Assembly: GCA_021789735.1 (NCBI GenBank)
Contig: JAJYJB010000107.1
Coordinates: 1-6,082, forward strand
DNA from: Nitrospirota bacterium
GTDB taxonomy: Bacteria; Nitrospirota; Thermodesulfovibrionia; Thermodesulfovibrionales; JdFR-88
Direction: 5' to 3'
DNA: 6,082 nucleotides
Positions 5,128 to 6,082 of this stretch are shown one piece after another (the first letter of the stretch is position 1; each line of letters begins with the position of its first letter). The notes under the pieces were generated by a model. The model did not search any database. It was not told where the DNA came from and worked only from the letters and a program-made list of their open reading frames with translations. The position numbers and the translations under genes are program-made.

Positions 5128-6082
5128 AAAAAAACAAAAAAGAAAAGAAAAAGACCTTTCCGGTCTTTTTAACCCGGAAAGCGTTGCCGTTATAGGCGCC
5201 TCCCACTCTGAGCTCAAGCTCGGAGGGGTTGTGCTAAAAAACCTTCTTAGGCTGAAGCGGCGGATCAGGATATTCCCGGTAAATCCAAAATTCCCGCGCC
5301 TCATGGGCATAAAGGCCTATCCCTCGGTTGAAGGGATAAAGGGAAAGATCGATCTGGCGATAATCATAAGGCCCGCCCCCGAGACGCCGTCGATCCTGGA
5401 AGCCCTTGCCGGTAAGGCTTCCTGTGCCCTTGTCGTTAGCGCCGGTTTTGCCGAGGCGGGACAAGCCGGGTTGCAGGATAAGGTATTAAGAACTGCGCGT
5501 AAAGGCGGCATAATACTTATGGGGCCTAACTGCATGGGAGTTTATAATGCCACCACGGGACTGGACACATTCATACTGCCTCCTGAAAGGCTGCCCCGCC
5601 CGCGTGCCGGGGGCACTGCCATAGTCACCCAAAGCGGGGCTGTCCTCTCCCTTCTGTTTGAGGGCATGGCAAAAACGGACATGGGTGTTTCCATCACCGC
5701 CCATTACGGAAACGCGGCGGACATCGATGAATCGGACATTTACGAGTACCTGGAAAACGATGCCGGGACAGAGGCGGTCATCTGCTACCTGGAATCGGTA
5801 CGGGACGGCAGGAGATTCATAAAACGTGCAAAGGCCCTTTCAGAGAAAAAGCCCCTCATCATTTTGAAGGCTGGGAAAGGGGCCGCGGGGCAGGCCGCCG
5901 CCTTTTCCCATACGGGCAGACTCGCGGGCGCCTACGAGGTATTCCATTCCGTACTTGCCCAATACGGGATCTTCGAGGCATATGATTTTGAGGACCTAAT
6001 GGATGGAGCGCTCGCCCTTTCGACACAGTGGAAAGACCTTAAACAAAAAAACAAACACTTCTTAAAAGGTAGCAGGGTGCTG
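5114..6082 (+). CDS. ADP-forming acetyl/acyl-CoA synthetase (CoA-binding and ligase domains), 3' end outside window
   Basis: The frame is open from the TAA at 5105-5107 to the window end, giving at least 323 residues. The first domain is a Rossmann-type CoA-binding domain (FNPESVAVIGAS at about 19-30; GPNCMG at 137-142). The ligase domain follows (VTQSGAV at 171-177; CYLESVRDGRRF). The phospho-histidine motif AFSHTGRLAG is at about 263-272, with His 266. These mark the NDP-forming acyl-CoA synthetase family: acetyl-CoA + ADP + Pi gives acetate + ATP + CoA. No in-frame ATG precedes the CoA-binding motif, so TTG at 5114 (or TTG at 5111) is the likely start, giving a Lys-rich N-terminus (MKALKKKQKRKEKD). 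No good Shine-Dalgarno is near, so it may rely on coupling from pdhC. The sequence stops entering the next domain, so an alpha-beta fusion (about 700 residues) is likely but unseen. Substrate could be other acyl-CoAs. Confidence 0.85.
   Translation, partial: MKALKKKQKRKEKDLSGLFNPESVAVIGASHSELKLGGVVLKNLLRLKRRIRIFPVNPKFPRLMGIKAYPSVEGIKGKIDLAIIIRPAPETPSILEALAGKASCALVVSAGFAEAGQAGLQDKVLRTARKGGIILMGPNCMGVYNATTGLDTFILPPERLPRPRAGGTAIVTQSGAVLSLLFEGMAKTDMGVSITAHYGNAADIDESDIYEYLENDAGTEAVICYLESVRDGRRFIKRAKALSEKKPLIILKAGKGAAGQAAAFSHTGRLAGAYEVFHSVLAQYGIFEAYDFEDLMDGALALSTQWKDLKQKNKHFLKGSRVL
5148..5170 (+). terminator. Terminator-like hairpin inside the start of the CoA-synthetase gene
   Basis: AAAAAGACC (5148-5156) and GGTCTTTTT (5162-5170) form a perfect 9-bp stem with a TTTCC loop. 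It has the A-tract, short GC core and T-tract of an intrinsic terminator, 20 nt past the pdhC stop. The GC core is only four pairs, so termination would be partial. It is also in-frame coding sequence for the next protein (KDLSGLF), so it cannot be a simple operon end. It is better read as an attenuator or as chance within an A-rich coding stretch. Being symmetric, it could act on either strand. Confidence 0.4.

Overview
This window reads as bacterial chromosome, probably Gram-negative. It is moderately GC-rich inside genes and has AT-rich spacers. The dehydrogenase genes have the pdhA-pdhB-pdhC arrangement (E1 as separate alpha and beta chains, then E2), followed by an ADP-forming acyl-CoA synthetase. 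Such a set would suit an anaerobic or facultative lineage such as Desulfobacterota or Nitrospirota, but nothing here fixes the taxon.

Left part (1-1500, all genes on the minus strand). A 45-residue single-span membrane miniprotein lies at 45-182. Two tandem paralogs follow at 404-817 and 900-1325. Each encodes a small exported protein with a signal peptide, an NTPGGG repeat and four cysteines near the C-terminus. I recognise no family for any of the three. The paralog at 900-1325 is promoter-proximal, behind a roughly 160-nt A-rich leader.

Middle (about 1494-1783). This is a divergent control region. A TTGACA-17-TAAAAG promoter points left and a TTGACA-17-TAGACT promoter points right. The two outward-facing -35 boxes are the ends of a 141-bp segment (TGTCAA...TTGACA) containing two 18-bp direct repeats. 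The segment resembles end sequences of an IS21-type element and has no transposase. It may be a mobile-element remnant that supplied both -35 boxes, or simply an operator region. The rightward leader has two tiny upstream ORFs and a hairpin that occludes the pdhA Shine-Dalgarno.

Right part (1784-6082, plus strand). pdhA (E1 alpha), pdhB (E1 beta) and pdhC (E2) are tightly coupled, with a 1-nt overlap and then a 3-nt gap. A fourth gene overlaps the end of pdhC by about 14 nt and runs off the window. It encodes an ADP-forming acetyl/acyl-CoA synthetase (CoA-binding domain plus phospho-histidine ligase domain) and appears to start at TTG. The operon logic is oxidative decarboxylation of pyruvate to acetyl-CoA plus NADH, then acetyl-CoA + ADP + Pi to acetate + ATP + CoA. 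No E3 (dihydrolipoyl dehydrogenase) gene is visible. A terminator-like hairpin behind a poly-A tract lies inside the first codons of the fourth gene and could tune its expression relative to pdhABC.
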